A DNA stretch of 50,811 nucleotides from Burkholderiales bacterium RIFCSPHIGHO2_12_FULL_63_20 (GCA_001770775.1 MESA01000027.1:1-50811), one strand, 5' to 3'. Positions 16,740 through 27,400 are shown, counted from the stretch's first letter. Program-made: numbers and translations. Notes: generated by a model not told the origin, from the sequence alone.

Positions 16740-17975
16740 TCACCGCCGCCAGCGGTACTTCGAGCCTTCCACCCGCTGCGCCTTGTAGATGCCCGCGTGC
16801 CCCGATGCCAGATAGCTCATGGCGCACGCCAGCGCCGCATGCGTCCCGATGCCCACGCCGAACACCTCCATGGCCATCAAGATGCAGGCCAGCGGCGTGT
16901 TGGCCGCACCCGCAAACACCGCCACAAAGCCCAGCGCGGCCAGCCAGGGAAAGGGCTGGTGCAGCAGCGGGGCCAGGGCGTTGCCCAAGGTCGCGCCCAT
17001 GTAGAACAGCGGCGTCACTTCGCCGCCCTTGAAGCCCACGCCCAATGAAAAGCTGGTGAACAGACCTTTGAGCGCAAAGTCCCACCACGGCAGCGGCTCG
17101 GTGAAGGCCTGCGCCAGACCCGGCAGGCTCAGGCCCGCATAGCGCCATGCATCGGTGGCCCAGATCACGCCGGCCAGCACGATGCCGCCCAGCAAGGGTC
17201 GCAAGGGCGCATACGCCACCCGCTGCTTCATGAAGGCCGACAGACCATGCGTGCTGCGGGCAAACGCCATGCCCACCAGGCCACACAGCAGCCCGACCAC
17301 GATGGCAGCGCCCAGCGTCCCGACCGACAGCGCAGGCAGCAAACCCGCGCTGTACACCCCATGGTGCACACCCCACAGCGTGCAGACCTGGTCGGCCACC
17401 ACGGCGGCCACCACACACGGCCACAGCGCCTCATGGCGCAGGCGCCCGATGGCCAGCACCTCCAGCCCGAACACCGCACCGGCCAGCGGCGTGCCGAACA
17501 CCGACGCAAAGCCCGCGCTGATGCCCGCCATCAGCAAGATGCGCCGGTCGTCCGCGCGAAGGCGAAACACATGCGTGAACTGATCGGCCAGCGCCCCGCC
17601 CATCTGCACGGCCGTGCCCTCGCGCCCCACCGAGGCGCCAAACAGGTGCGACACCACCGTGCTCAAAAAAATCAGCGGCGCCATGCGCACCGGCACCACT
17701 TGGCGCGGGTCATGCACCTCGTCGATCAACAGGTTGTTGCCCGCCTCCACCGGCTGGCCCACATGCAGGTACACCCAGCCCACCGCGAATCCGGCCACGG
17801 GCAACAAGGCCAGCAACCAGCGGTGCGCCTCGCGCGTTTCGGTGGCCCAGGCCAGCGCCAGCAGAAACCAGGCCGAAGCCGTGCCGGCCAGGATGGCCAC
17901 GCCCACGCCCAGCGCCAGCCATTTCAAGGCATGACGCAGCCAGCGCAGGGCCTCGGTGCCACGCGCACGGTTCAT
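16740..17975 (-). CDS. CLC-family transporter with fluoride-type filter motifs (CLC-F-like)
   Basis: A 411-residue CLC membrane protein with about ten hydrophobic segments. The gating-glutamate motif is GREGTAVQ rather than the GREGP common in chloride types. The first filter motif reads EAGNNLLIDEVH in place of GSGIP. The later motif is GFKGGEVTPLFYMGATLG. GREGT together with GNN-type filters is what I know of fluoride/proton antiporters of the CLC-F branch, so fluoride export is the best guess; chloride transport is the alternative. It lies 31 bases after the orphan PilB/GspE gene on the same strand, so cotranscription is possible. I find no fluoride riboswitch directly upstream. Confidence 0.85.
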   Translation of the reverse strand: MNRARGTEALRWLRHALKWLALGVGVAILAGTASAWFLLALAWATETREAHRWLLALLPVAGFAVGWVYLHVGQPVEAGNNLLIDEVHDPRQVVPVRMAPLIFLSTVVSHLFGASVGREGTAVQMGGALADQFTHVFRLRADDRRILLMAGISAGFASVFGTPLAGAVFGLEVLAIGRLRHEALWPCVVAAVVADQVCTLWGVHHGVYSAGLLPALSVGTLGAAIVVGLLCGLVGMAFARSTHGLSAFMKQRVAYAPLRPLLGGIVLAGVIWATDAWRYAGLSLPGLAQAFTEPLPWWDFALKGLFTSFSLGVGFKGGEVTPLFYMGATLGNALAPLLHQPFPWLAALGFVAVFAGAANTPLACILMAMEVFGVGIGTHAALACAMSYLASGHAGIYKAQRVEGSKYRWRR

Positions 17976-18006
17976 GAGTCAACACCCGCCTGCATCGCGC
18001 ATCATC

Positions 18007-19923
18007 TCAGTTGTTGCTGGCCGCCAGCACTTCCTTGACATCGGTGTGTCCCTGCAGCACCTTGTCGATGCCGTCCTGACGCAGCGTGCGCATGCCGCCC
18101 TTCAAGCTGGCCTGCAAGATGTCCAAGGCCGAGCTGCGCTGACGGATCAGCAAACGGATGGCGTCATCCGACACCAGCAGCTCGTGGATGCCCATGCGGC
18201 CCTTGTAGCCACGCTGGTTGCAGGTCGGGCAACCCGGCCCGCGTTGACGCAGATGGATGCGGCCCTGCGCATCCCCATACTGCTGACGCCAGCTGGACAG
18301 CAAGGCCTCGCGGCTGCTCTCATTTGCATCGCGCGCGCTGTGCAGGTACTCGTACAGCATCACATCCAGCTCGGTCTGCGTGGCCTCGGCCGTGATGCCG
18401 CACGAGGGGCACACCCGGCGCACCAGGCGCTGTGCCAGCACCGCCAGCAGCGAGTCCGAGAAGTTGAACGGGTCCAGCCCGATTTCCAGCAGCCGCGCAA
18501 TGCTCTCGGCCGCCGAGTTCGTGTGCAGCGTCGAGAACACCAGGTGCCCCGTCAGCGACGCCTCGATGGCGATGTTGGCCGTCTCCGAGTCCCGCATTTC
18601 ACCAATCATGATGACATCGGGGTCGGCACGCAGGAAGGTGCGCATGGCCGCCGCAAAGGTCCAGCCGATGCGGGCATTGACCTGCACCTGACACAGGCCT
18701 TGCTGCGAGATTTCAATGGGGTCCTCGGCCGTCCAGATCTTGCGATCACCCTGGTTGAGCTCGCGCAGCACCGAGTGCAAGGACGTGGTCTTGCCGCAGC
18801 CGGTGGGCCCGCAAACCAGCACCAGGCCATAAGGTTTGTCGATGATCTGGCGCATCGAGGTCAGGTTGCCCGAGCTCAGGCCGATCTGCTCGATGGGCAG
18901 CGGCTTGGCCCCGCTGAGCAGGCGCAGCACCACGTCTTCCACGCCGTGGGTGGTCGGCACGGTGACGATGCGCAGCTCGACCTTGGCATCGCCAAAGCGC
19001 GAGAAATCGATCTTGCCGTCCTGTGGTTTGCGACGCTCGGAAATGTCCAGATCGGACATGATCTTGAGGCGGGCCACCAGCGCCGGGCGGTAATCGCAGG
19101 GCAGCTCCAGGTACATCGTCAATGCCCCGTCCACCCGGAAGCGGATCAGCACCTTGCTGTGCGGCGAGCTGGCCTCGATGTGGATGTCGGACGCATTGCG
19201 CTTGATCGCGTCCTCGATCATCGTGTTGACCAGGCGCACCAGGGTGCTGCTCGACTCGGTGATGACCTCCTTGACCGAGTCGTTGTGGTTGGGCCCCAGC
19301 TCGACGGCCAACTCCGCGGCGAGCTCGTGCACGTCGGTGTTGGCGTGCAAGGCGCGCACCCGGCCCTGCACGGCTTCGTACGCGTTGGTCTGGGCCTGGG
19401 CCAGCGTGCCCGGCAGGGCCATCACGGGTTCGATGTGCAGGTTGCTCAGAAAACGCAACTCGTCGAGCGTGGCGCGATGCCAGGGGTCCTCCATGGCCAC
19501 CACCAGGGTGCTGCCCTCGCGCAGCAGCGGCAACACCCGGGCGCGCTCGGCCGTGCCCTGCGGCACCAGCAGCACGGCGTCGTCTTGCGGCTGTATGGCC
19601 AGGCAGTCCACCACGGGCATGCCCGCCATTGCCGCCAGCGCGATCTTCAGGTCGGCCTCCACGACCATGCCTTCGCTCAGCAGGATCTGGCCCAGCGGGC
19701 GGGGCTGCCCCTGGCGCTGCAAGGTCAGCGCCCGCTCAATGTCGGACGGCTCACTGAGCCCGTGCACCACCAGGGTTTCGCCCAAGCGATGGCGCGGCGC
19801 CATGGGATGGTCCCCCCGAATGGCATCCCACACGGCATCGGGCGTGCGCAGGACCAAGGCGTCCTCATGCAAAGGGGCAGGGCTCTTGGCGTTGGGGGCC
19901 TGTTCTTCCACGGCTGGGTTCAT
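18007..19923 (-). CDS. Type II secretion/type IV pilus assembly ATPase, GspE/PilB family
   Basis: A 638-residue secretion ATPase. Domain order: N-terminal GspE-N/MshEN-like region (about 45-190, with LGQILLSEGMV), then the ATPase with Walker A GPTGCGKT (372-379), Asp box (TAEDPIEI near 398), Walker B DVIMIGEMRD (436-445) and His box (LVFSTLHTN). Next comes the tetracysteine zinc motif (CPSC near 505 and CPTC further on). It should drive assembly of a pilin or pseudopilin filament at the inner membrane. No pilC, pilD, secretin or pilin gene is nearby, so it is an orphan whose machine lies elsewhere. It is divergent from the giant-protein pair starting at 20151. Confidence 0.9.
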   Translation of the reverse strand: MNPAVEEQAPNAKSPAPLHEDALVLRTPDAVWDAIRGDHPMAPRHRLGETLVVHGLSEPSDIERALTLQRQGQPRPLGQILLSEGMVVEADLKIALAAMAGMPVVDCLAIQPQDDAVLLVPQGTAERARVLPLLREGSTLVVAMEDPWHRATLDELRFLSNLHIEPVMALPGTLAQAQTNAYEAVQGRVRALHANTDVHELAAELAVELGPNHNDSVKEVITESSSTLVRLVNTMIEDAIKRNASDIHIEASSPHSKVLIRFRVDGALTMYLELPCDYRPALVARLKIMSDLDISERRKPQDGKIDFSRFGDAKVELRIVTVPTTHGVEDVVLRLLSGAKPLPIEQIGLSSGNLTSMRQIIDKPYGLVLVCGPTGCGKTTSLHSVLRELNQGDRKIWTAEDPIEISQQGLCQVQVNARIGWTFAAAMRTFLRADPDVIMIGEMRDSETANIAIEASLTGHLVFSTLHTNSAAESIARLLEIGLDPFNFSDSLLAVLAQRLVRRVCPSCGITAEATQTELDVMLYEYLHSARDANESSREALLSSWRQQYGDAQGRIHLRQRGPGCPTCNQRGYKGRMGIHELLVSDDAIRLLIRQRSSALDILQASLKGGMRTLRQDGIDKVLQGHTDVKEVLAASNN

Positions 19924-20060
19924 CCTGAATGTGCAACAGTCATGTCGAGGTGTATCACGATCGTGCCGACGATACGGACATTTTCACATCGTCTGCGCGC
20001 TGGCCACGCAGCAAAACCGCAGGTGGCGTGCCCTTTGACACGGCCGCCCGGGGGGCTGCA

Positions 20061-20087
20061 GGTGCCGGCACCCCCCTAGTAGTAGGG
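20061..20087. promoter_or_regulatory. Clustered palindromes before the giant-gene pair
   Basis: A perfect 12-bp palindrome GGTGCCGGCACC (20061-20072) is followed immediately by CCCTA-GTAG-TAGGG (20074-20087), a 5-bp inverted repeat with 4-base spacer. They lie 64-90 bases before the ATG at 20151, in the 227-bp divergent gap with the GspE gene. A TTGACA is present at 20035-20040 but no -10 box sits at a proper distance. The second repeat has the look of a regulator binding site. Confidence 0.35.
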
Positions 20088-20150
20088 AGGGCGCCCGCAA
20101 CGGGGCATCGCTAGGCTCACAGGCCAGGATTGCCCAGCCAGGACGCCCCG

Positions 20151-23100
20151 ATGCCCGACCGCCCGACCGTCAAGCGCAGCCCCCGCCCCCCTGCCATCAA
20201 GCGCGTGCCTGGCTTGATCGAGCCGGGCGTGGTCCGCCCCCCCAACCTCCCGCAGCCATCGGCCGACAGCAGCCTGTTTGATGCGGGCAAGCCCGGCGAG
20301 GCCGTGGTGCGCCCGGACGATCTGCTGGCCCTGCGCATCGAGTACGTCAACCTGCAGGTGAAACGCGGCCCGCCACCGCAGTTGGTGAACCCGGGCTCGG
20401 CCGATGCCTTCATCGTGCTGCACTTCCCGCCGCAATCGATCGCGGAGCAGGTGTTTTTCGAAACGGCGCAAGCGGTGGCCGGCGTGAACAACGCCGATCT
20501 GCCTGAAGGGGTGACCAACAAGACCGCCGGCAATGTGGACACGGGCCTGAAGTCTCCCCCCATTCGCGCCCGCGTGGCCGGCGAGTCGCGCCTGGTGTTC
20601 AAGGTGCCGCCTGGGTTTCAGGTCGCGTACCAGCTCGCCAGTGTGTTGGCGGCCTGTCAGAGCCTGGCGCTGGCGGTGCCGGCCAATGCCCTGCCTGCCG
20701 GAGCCGGGGCGCGCCGCATCACCCCGGGCCGGCTGACCCTGACCGAGCTGGCCCGCCTGGCACCCCAGCACCGTGCCCAGCTCGGCACCCTGGCCTTGCG
20801 GCAGCGGCGTCTGCTGGCCCTTGAAGGCACCGAGTCGGCCACGCTGGCCGCACGCGTCAGCCAGAACGTCAGCCTGCCGGGGCAGATCATCGACGTCACC
20901 CGCCCGCCGATCTGGCGCGTGCAGCCTCGCCCCGCCTTGCCCGGCGCACGCCAGACGGCCATCGAAATGCCCTGGCGCCTGATCCTGGCCCCCCACAGTG
21001 GCGAGCAGTTCCACCATGCCAGCGAGGCCGTGACCTCGCCGCTGACCGCCCGCACGGAGCTGTGGCACTCGCGCCTGGTGGCACCCGGCCCCAATGGCAC
21101 CGCGCCCGTGCCGCCACCTCGACCTGACCCGCGCCGCACGGTGCGGGCCGTGTGGGCCCTGATGGGCGAAGCGTCGGATGGGCGCCCGGAGCGGGCCATG
21201 AGCGGCAACTTCCCGACGACCGACACGCTGCCGCGCACCGACGTGCTCACCACGCCCTTTCTGTGCACGCTGGACGATGCCGACCGCGTCCAGATCGCCC
21301 ACCTGTCGTCGAACTTTGCCGTCAGCAACTACCAGCCCGAGGCGGTGGACACGAATCTGCTGATGTTGTCCAGCCTGGGCGGTTGGCTTGATGCGCGGGG
21401 CGCGTGGGAGCCGCCGGGGCTGTCGGTCGAAGAATGGGTGCACCGCGCCACCATGGGGCGCGACCACTATGTGCGCGTGGTCTACAAGGGCTTTCTGTAT
21501 CCCTTCGGGCACCGCGTGGCCCTGGTCAAGGTCAGCGAACGCAAGTTTCACCCATCTTCGGGCGTCAGCGGCAACCCGGCCTACCTGCGGCAGCGGATGT
21601 TCATCGTGGTGCGCGAGCGCGAACGCACCTACCTGGATCCGACCTTGTTCAGTGCCGACGGACAGCGTTCGTTCCAGCGCCAGTTCCCCTTCCACAAGGT
21701 GCGCCTCCTCACCACCGTCACCCCGAACCTGGACCCGCCCACCTCGCCGGCCGCCAAGATCGGTGCGCACGGGCGCAGCCTGTTCTGGCCCTGCGTGGGC
21801 AACGCGCCCTTTGCGTTTCGCTGCGTCGGCACGGACATCGACGGTCGCCAGGTGCAGTTCGAGCTGCCCCTGATCTTCATGGACAACAGCTACGCCTCAC
21901 CGCGCTACCTCAGCGGGGGCAAGCTGCACCCCCTGTATGCCGACAAGGTGGTCAATGGCGGCCTGCGCAAAGGCGCCGAAACCTTCGCCCACCTCGCCAC
22001 CACCGAATGGATGCAGCGTCAGGATGGCGGACACCTGCGCCGCGAAGCCTCGCTCAAGCGCCAGCGCGTGGCCCTGGCCCCGAGCATCAAGGCCGGGGAC
22101 ACCAGCGTCGAGGTCGAGACCCTGGCTTTTGGTGGCGAATGGCAATCCCTCCATCAGGCCCTGCACACCTACTCGCAAGGCTTGCAACGCCCGTTGTTCT
22201 ACCCCAGCGTCACCGCGGTGCGCGCCCGCATCGCCGCGCTCGCGCAGTTGGGGGGCAGCAGCGCCAACAACCTGCTGAGCTGGAACGCCAGCTACCTGAA
22301 GCACGGCTTCGATCCCGCGCAGGGCGCCGCCGGGGCCGCGCACAACGTGGCGCAGGTGTTTGCCGACGTGGTGGCCGAGAACAGCATGGCCAAGCTCGAC
22401 TTCTCCAGCCAGGGAGACCGCTCGGGTGGTTTTGTCATGCCCAACCTCAAGCCCAGTGGCCTGTCGCGCGCGCTTGGGCCCCTGACCGGCCCCATTGACC
22501 GCTATCTCACCGGCAGCCCGCTGGGCGGCACCGATCTGTTCCCCACCGACCTCAGCGACCTGCCCCTGCCGCTGCTGTTCGGCTGCATCCCGCTGGGCGA
22601 GGTGCTGCAGGCCGTGGCCGGGGGCAGCGACAAACTGCCGCGCTTTGTGTCAGAGGCCAGCAGCCAGCTCGAAGCCCTGTTCAACGTGCTCACGCGCGCC
22701 TACGGCTTTGTTCAGCAGATCGGTGCCCAAAGCGGCTCGCTGGCGCAGGCCGCCATTGATGTGGTGCAAGGCATCTTGCAAGACCTGCTGGCTCAGGCCG
22801 TGACCTTGGCCGCCGCCCAGGTCACCCCGGTTCAGGGCGCGATTCAGGACGTCAAGGCCAAGCTCGACGCCTTGCGCAGCCTGTTCAACGGCTTCACCGC
22901 CCCGCAGCCTGACGGCAGCCTGCCCACGCTGGACCAGATCGTGGCGGTGCTCACGCCTGCCCATACTGCGCAGCTCACCCAGCGTGTCAACCAGGCGCTG
23001 GCCAGCCTGACCCAGCTGCAAACTCAGATCGATGCCGCACCCTTGCCCTCGGGCTTCCAGCAATCGGTGCGTGCGGCCATTCAGCAGGCGAAGCAGTTCC

Positions 23101-24443
23101 TGCAAGATGTGCTCACCGTGCTGGTGCTGATCAGTGTCGGCAAGAACCTGTTCGATGCCATCCGGGCCATCGTCGAAGATCCCGATGCGTTCTCCGATGC
23201 CGCCACCGTGGGCGTCAAGCTCAATGCCATCCTGAACGCGGTCAGCCCCTTGCGCGATGCGGTGACGGGCTTCCGCCTGCTGGACGGCGCCACACGCCAG
23301 GTTCTGATCGACGCGCTGGACGCCGTCTCCGACGTGCTGAAACTGGCCGACCCGCTCATCGACCTGATCGAGAGCCTGCTCGGCGAAGAACTGGTGGTGC
23401 GCTTCGACTGGAAGCCCCCCATCCAGAACTGGGCCTTGCCCGGCGCCAACCCGGCCACCGAGCCCATCTTCCGCGCCAACGACAAGAACGGCTTCGTCGT
23501 GGCCGTCGAAGCCCGCATGAAAAAGAGTGGCGGCACGCCCTCCGTCAGTGTGGTCTGCGGGCTCAAGCACTTTGATCTGGTCCTGATCAACCCGGCCGCC
23601 TTCCTGGAGCTGAATTTCGAGAAGATCGAGTTCAGCGTGAACACCTCGGCGAAGATGAACGTCGATGTGCGGCTGAGCGACATCAAGTTCGTCGGGCCGC
23701 TGTCCTTCGTCGAAACCCTCAAGGACCTGATCCCGCTGGACGGCTTCTCCGATCCGCCTTACCTGGACATCAGCCCCTCGGGCATCGACGCGGGCTTTTC
23801 GCTCACCCTGCCCAACATCGCCGTGGGCATCTTCTCGCTGAGCAACCTCAGTCTGGGTGCCGGCTTCACGGTGCCCTTCATCGGTCAGCCCCTGTCGGTG
23901 CGCTTCAACTTCTGCACCCGCGAGCAGCCGTTCAATCTCACGGTCTCGCTGTTTGGTGGGGGTGGTTTCTTTGGCGTCACCATCGACCCCCATGGCGTGC
24001 AGATCCTGGAGGCAGCGTTCGAGTTCGGGGCCAGCATTTCGGTGGACTTTGGCGTGGCCTCGGGCGGGGTGCACGTCATGGCGGGCATTTATTTCCGCAT
24101 GGAGCAGGATGCCGCCTCGCTGGCGGGCTACTTCCGCCTCGGCGGCCACGTCAGCGTGCTGGGCCTGATCACGGCCTCGCTGGAGCTGTACCTGGAGCTG
24201 CGCTACGAATTCGAAACCGGCAAGGCCGTGGGCAGCGCGCAGTTGACCATCGAGGTCGAGGTCTTCCTCTTCTCGGCCAGCGTCACGGTGCGCTGCGAAC
24301 GCAAGTTTGCCGGCTCCAACGGCGATCCCACCTTCCGTCAGCTCATGGGGCTCGCCCCGGCGCTGCCACTGGCCGACGAACTCGCCAAGATCGACGCCGA
24401 CAGCGACTACGCCTGGCGCGAGTACTGCGAAGCCTTTGCCTGA
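20151..24443 (+). CDS. Giant protein of unknown function (1430 aa), beta-rich C-terminal region
   Basis: I do not recognise this protein by any catalytic motif. It has no signal peptide and begins with a Pro/Arg-rich tail (MPDRPTVKRSPRPP). Residues about 60-800 are a mixed region without repeats that I can see. Residues about 830-1020 are strongly helical and Ala/Gln/Leu-rich (VQGILQDLLAQAVTLAAAQ, VRAAIQQAKQFLQDVLTVLV), probably a long helical bundle or coiled coil. From about 1082 to 1410 the chain is a run of alternating hydrophobic strands (GIDAGFSLTLPNIAVGIF, GGGGFFGVTIDPHGVQIL, ITASLELYLELRYEFETG), as in very long beta-sheet or beta-helix proteins, somewhat like the large DUF6603-type proteins; that likeness is from memory only. 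ATG 20151 has AGGA 9 bases upstream. The second giant gene follows after 22 bases. Base composition matches the neighbours, so it is not an obvious recent import. Confidence 0.8.
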   Translation: MPDRPTVKRSPRPPAIKRVPGLIEPGVVRPPNLPQPSADSSLFDAGKPGEAVVRPDDLLALRIEYVNLQVKRGPPPQLVNPGSADAFIVLHFPPQSIAEQVFFETAQAVAGVNNADLPEGVTNKTAGNVDTGLKSPPIRARVAGESRLVFKVPPGFQVAYQLASVLAACQSLALAVPANALPAGAGARRITPGRLTLTELARLAPQHRAQLGTLALRQRRLLALEGTESATLAARVSQNVSLPGQIIDVTRPPIWRVQPRPALPGARQTAIEMPWRLILAPHSGEQFHHASEAVTSPLTARTELWHSRLVAPGPNGTAPVPPPRPDPRRTVRAVWALMGEASDGRPERAMSGNFPTTDTLPRTDVLTTPFLCTLDDADRVQIAHLSSNFAVSNYQPEAVDTNLLMLSSLGGWLDARGAWEPPGLSVEEWVHRATMGRDHYVRVVYKGFLYPFGHRVALVKVSERKFHPSSGVSGNPAYLRQRMFIVVRERERTYLDPTLFSADGQRSFQRQFPFHKVRLLTTVTPNLDPPTSPAAKIGAHGRSLFWPCVGNAPFAFRCVGTDIDGRQVQFELPLIFMDNSYASPRYLSGGKLHPLYADKVVNGGLRKGAETFAHLATTEWMQRQDGGHLRREASLKRQRVALAPSIKAGDTSVEVETLAFGGEWQSLHQALHTYSQGLQRPLFYPSVTAVRARIAALAQLGGSSANNLLSWNASYLKHGFDPAQGAAGAAHNVAQVFADVVAENSMAKLDFSSQGDRSGGFVMPNLKPSGLSRALGPLTGPIDRYLTGSPLGGTDLFPTDLSDLPLPLLFGCIPLGEVLQAVAGGSDKLPRFVSEASSQLEALFNVLTRAYGFVQQIGAQSGSLAQAAIDVVQGILQDLLAQAVTLAAAQVTPVQGAIQDVKAKLDALRSLFNGFTAPQPDGSLPTLDQIVAVLTPAHTAQLTQRVNQALASLTQLQTQIDAAPLPSGFQQSVRAAIQQAKQFLQDVLTVLVLISVGKNLFDAIRAIVEDPDAFSDAATVGVKLNAILNAVSPLRDAVTGFRLLDGATRQVLIDALDAVSDVLKLADPLIDLIESLLGEELVVRFDWKPPIQNWALPGANPATEPIFRANDKNGFVVAVEARMKKSGGTPSVSVVCGLKHFDLVLINPAAFLELNFEKIEFSVNTSAKMNVDVRLSDIKFVGPLSFVETLKDLIPLDGFSDPPYLDISPSGIDAGFSLTLPNIAVGIFSLSNLSLGAGFTVPFIGQPLSVRFNFCTREQPFNLTVSLFGGGGFFGVTIDPHGVQILEAAFEFGASISVDFGVASGGVHVMAGIYFRMEQDAASLAGYFRLGGHVSVLGLITASLELYLELRYEFETGKAVGSAQLTIEVEVFLFSASVTVRCERKFAGSNGDPTFRQLMGLAPALPLADELAKIDADSDYAWREYCEAFA

Positions 24444-24465
24444 ACCCGTTGACGAGAACACCACG

Positions 24466-27400
24466 ATGTCCCCACAGAAAATCGTCTGGACCGCCCTGCC
24501 TGCCGGGCGTGTGAGCGAAGGCCCCCTGGAGGGTCGCCTGCGCGTCTCCCTGGTGGTGTCACCCCGGTTGACCCCGCCCGACGCCAGCGCGCAGACCCTG
24601 GGTTTTGCAGGCTTTGGCGACTTTCACAACTGGCCCCAAACCCTGGAGGGCCTGAAGCTGGCCCTGCGTTACCAGGGGCAGCACATCGAGCTGACCCGCA
24701 TCAGCGAGCCCGACCCAGCCCTGTGGAACACGCTGCTGCCCAAGACCACGCCTGTGGCCGGCTTCGTGTTCCAGGACATGAGCCAGGTCAACCTGCGCTC
24801 CTATGCCGTGCGCCATGTCGTGGGCTTCGTGCGCGAGCATTACGGCAAGCTGGCCACGCAGGCCGCCACCACCCATCCCACCTTGCTGCCCTGGTCACGC
24901 GCTCACGGCAATCTCAAGGACATGCTCACGGACCTGGGCACGGCCACCGAGAAAATCCACTTCGGCGATCGGTCCATCGAAGTGGCCCTCCCAGGGTTTG
25001 ATCGCTTCTTCGATCACAAGCACAAGGAAGGCCTGGAGCAGCAACTGCAACGTGCCGTGTTCGGGCCCCTGGGGCGTTACCGCGCCCCCGTTGTCGGCGT
25101 GAACGGGCAGCCGTCGACGGCCACCTTCCCGATCCGGGTGCTGCCCCCGGACTGGCAAGACCCCAGTCTGGGCGGGGCCGATGCCTCGCTGATGAGCCAG
25201 TTCCGCTCTGCCGACGAGTACACCTTCTATCAGGCCAACCGCTTCTACAAACGCAGCCAGCCCACTGCCGCCCAACTGGCCACCCGCCGCCCCGATCTGA
25301 AAAACGTGGCCCCATCGCCCCAGGCGCCGGCGTTCGATTTTCACCGCCTCATCGCCTCGTATGGCGACACGCCCCAGGTGCTGCGTGCGCTCGGCCTGGT
25401 GATCGACTGCGTCCTGCCGGCCAACCACATGTTGGAAACCCAGCTCGCCGCCCTGCAGGCCCCCCTGGACGGCACCTTCAGCCCGGTCATCACCTGGCCG
25501 AATGGTCACGACCCCGAAAGCGATGCCTACCCCGCCACCGCCTGGCGCCTCACCCCTCGCCGCTTCACCACCCGCGCCCGCACCCCCGACCACACCGACG
25601 GCCTGCTGCACCTGGGCGGCAGCCTGGACCCCACCCTGATCGGGCCTCGCCACAGCCCCATCGTCAAAGAGCGCGCCCGCAGCGCTTTCGATGTCTTCCA
25701 GCTCGACCCCGATGGCGCCACGCTCAAGACCACCAACTACCTCCTGACCGCCCAGAACCTGGTGGGCAAGAGCCTCAAGCCCGGCACCCACGGCGAGGTG
25801 GCCTACACCACCGGCGACCGCCAGCCTGTGGCCGCCCTGCGCTCGGGTGGTCTGGGCGTGTCGCGCCATGGCCGCGCCGCACAGATCGCGCAATCGGCCG
25901 CGGCGGCCTCGCTCAAGAACCAGCGCATCGAGACGTCGGCCGCCGCCTCGCGCCAGATCGTGCTCCACACCGAAGACGTGCTGCGCGGCTACCGCGTCGA
26001 CGTGCAACACCAGGGCAAGTGGTACTCCCTGTGCCAGCGCGAAGGCCACTACCTGCTGCAAGCCGACCGGCAGAGCCTGTCCTTCCTGCCCGATGAAGGT
26101 TATGTGAAGGGCGCCTCCACCACCAGCGACGGGGGCGACGACCATTATCTGCACGAGGCCCTGTTCCGCTGGACCGGCTGGAGCCTGGTCGCCCCGCGTC
26201 CGGGCCGCACCATCCGTGCGGTCGAAGCCAGCGACAGCGGCCTGCAAGCAGAGCACATCGAAGAGGTCAAGGACGAGGCCACGCAGGGCAACGGCCTGCT
26301 CGTCGACTTCAAGGCCCGTCCCGGCACGCTGCCCCGCCTGCGCTTTGGTCACGACTACCGCTTCCGCGCCCGCATCGTGGACCTTGCCGGGCACAGCCTG
26401 GCCCTGCACGACCCGGACCTGGACGAGCTGGAGCAGGCCACCGAGGCCGTCAGCTACCTGCGCTTCGAGCCAGTTGATCCGCCCGCGCTGGTGCATCAGC
26501 ACCGCGTGAGCGAAGGGGAGTCACTGGAGCGCATGGTGCTGCGCTCCAACGCTGAGCACACCCCTGACAGCTATCTGAGCAGTCCTGACTTCAAGAAGGC
26601 CATTCAGGACCCGGCTTCGGCCGACTTCGAGTACGTCGCCACCAATGTCCGCCACGTCGTGCCCCCGAAGTCCTCGCAGCTGCAATGCGAGCAGCACGGC
26701 CTTTTGGATGACGCCATCGGCAGCGGCGATCCCGATCGCATCAAGCAGGCCTACGCCACGGCTGCCCGTGAAGCCGGTACCCTCTACGACCCGCAGCCGG
26801 GCAGCCAGATCGAGCTGGTCACGCCCGCCAGCGTCGAGCACGTGGCCCTGACGCGAACCGTCCCACCCGCCTTGCCCTCGGCCGACCATCCCACCGGCGA
26901 ACGCCTGGTGGGCGGCCAGTACGTGCTGCACCGCGAAGACCAGCTCCTCACGCCCTACCTGCCCGACGTGGCAGCGGGTGGGTTCGCCTTGCGTGGCATG
27001 AGCATGGGTGACATGGCCTTCATCGGCATCACCCAGCCCATGGTCCTGGGCCCGGGGGCCGCCGTGGTGACGCTGCCCAACAAGGAAGAGCTGGTGCTGC
27101 TGGTGGCACATGGCCAGGACTGGCCCGACACCACCGGCCTGCGCCTCGAGGTCAAAGAGCGCCCCCACACCTTTCAGCTCGACGACTGCGAAGAAGCCTT
27201 TGCCGACGACGGCCGCCCACAGTGGGACGACGCACGCCGCGTACTGACCCTGTTCCTGCGCAAAGGCCACATCGCGCGCCTGCGCTATGCCAGCTACCTG
27301 AACCCGCGCTACGCCGATCACTTTGGCCTGCCACGCTGGACCGACACCGACAGTGACCGTCACTTTGTCGAAGAACTCGCCGTGCTCGGTGCGCACTGGA

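Noticed and set aside
17976..18006. Fluoride riboswitch upstream of the CLC gene
   Set aside because: The gap to the preceding gene is only 31 bases and has none of the conserved riboswitch bases.
20035..20040. TTGACA as the -35 of the giant-gene promoter
   Set aside because: There is no acceptable -10 at 16-18 bp; the surrounding GC-rich sequence makes a chance match likely.
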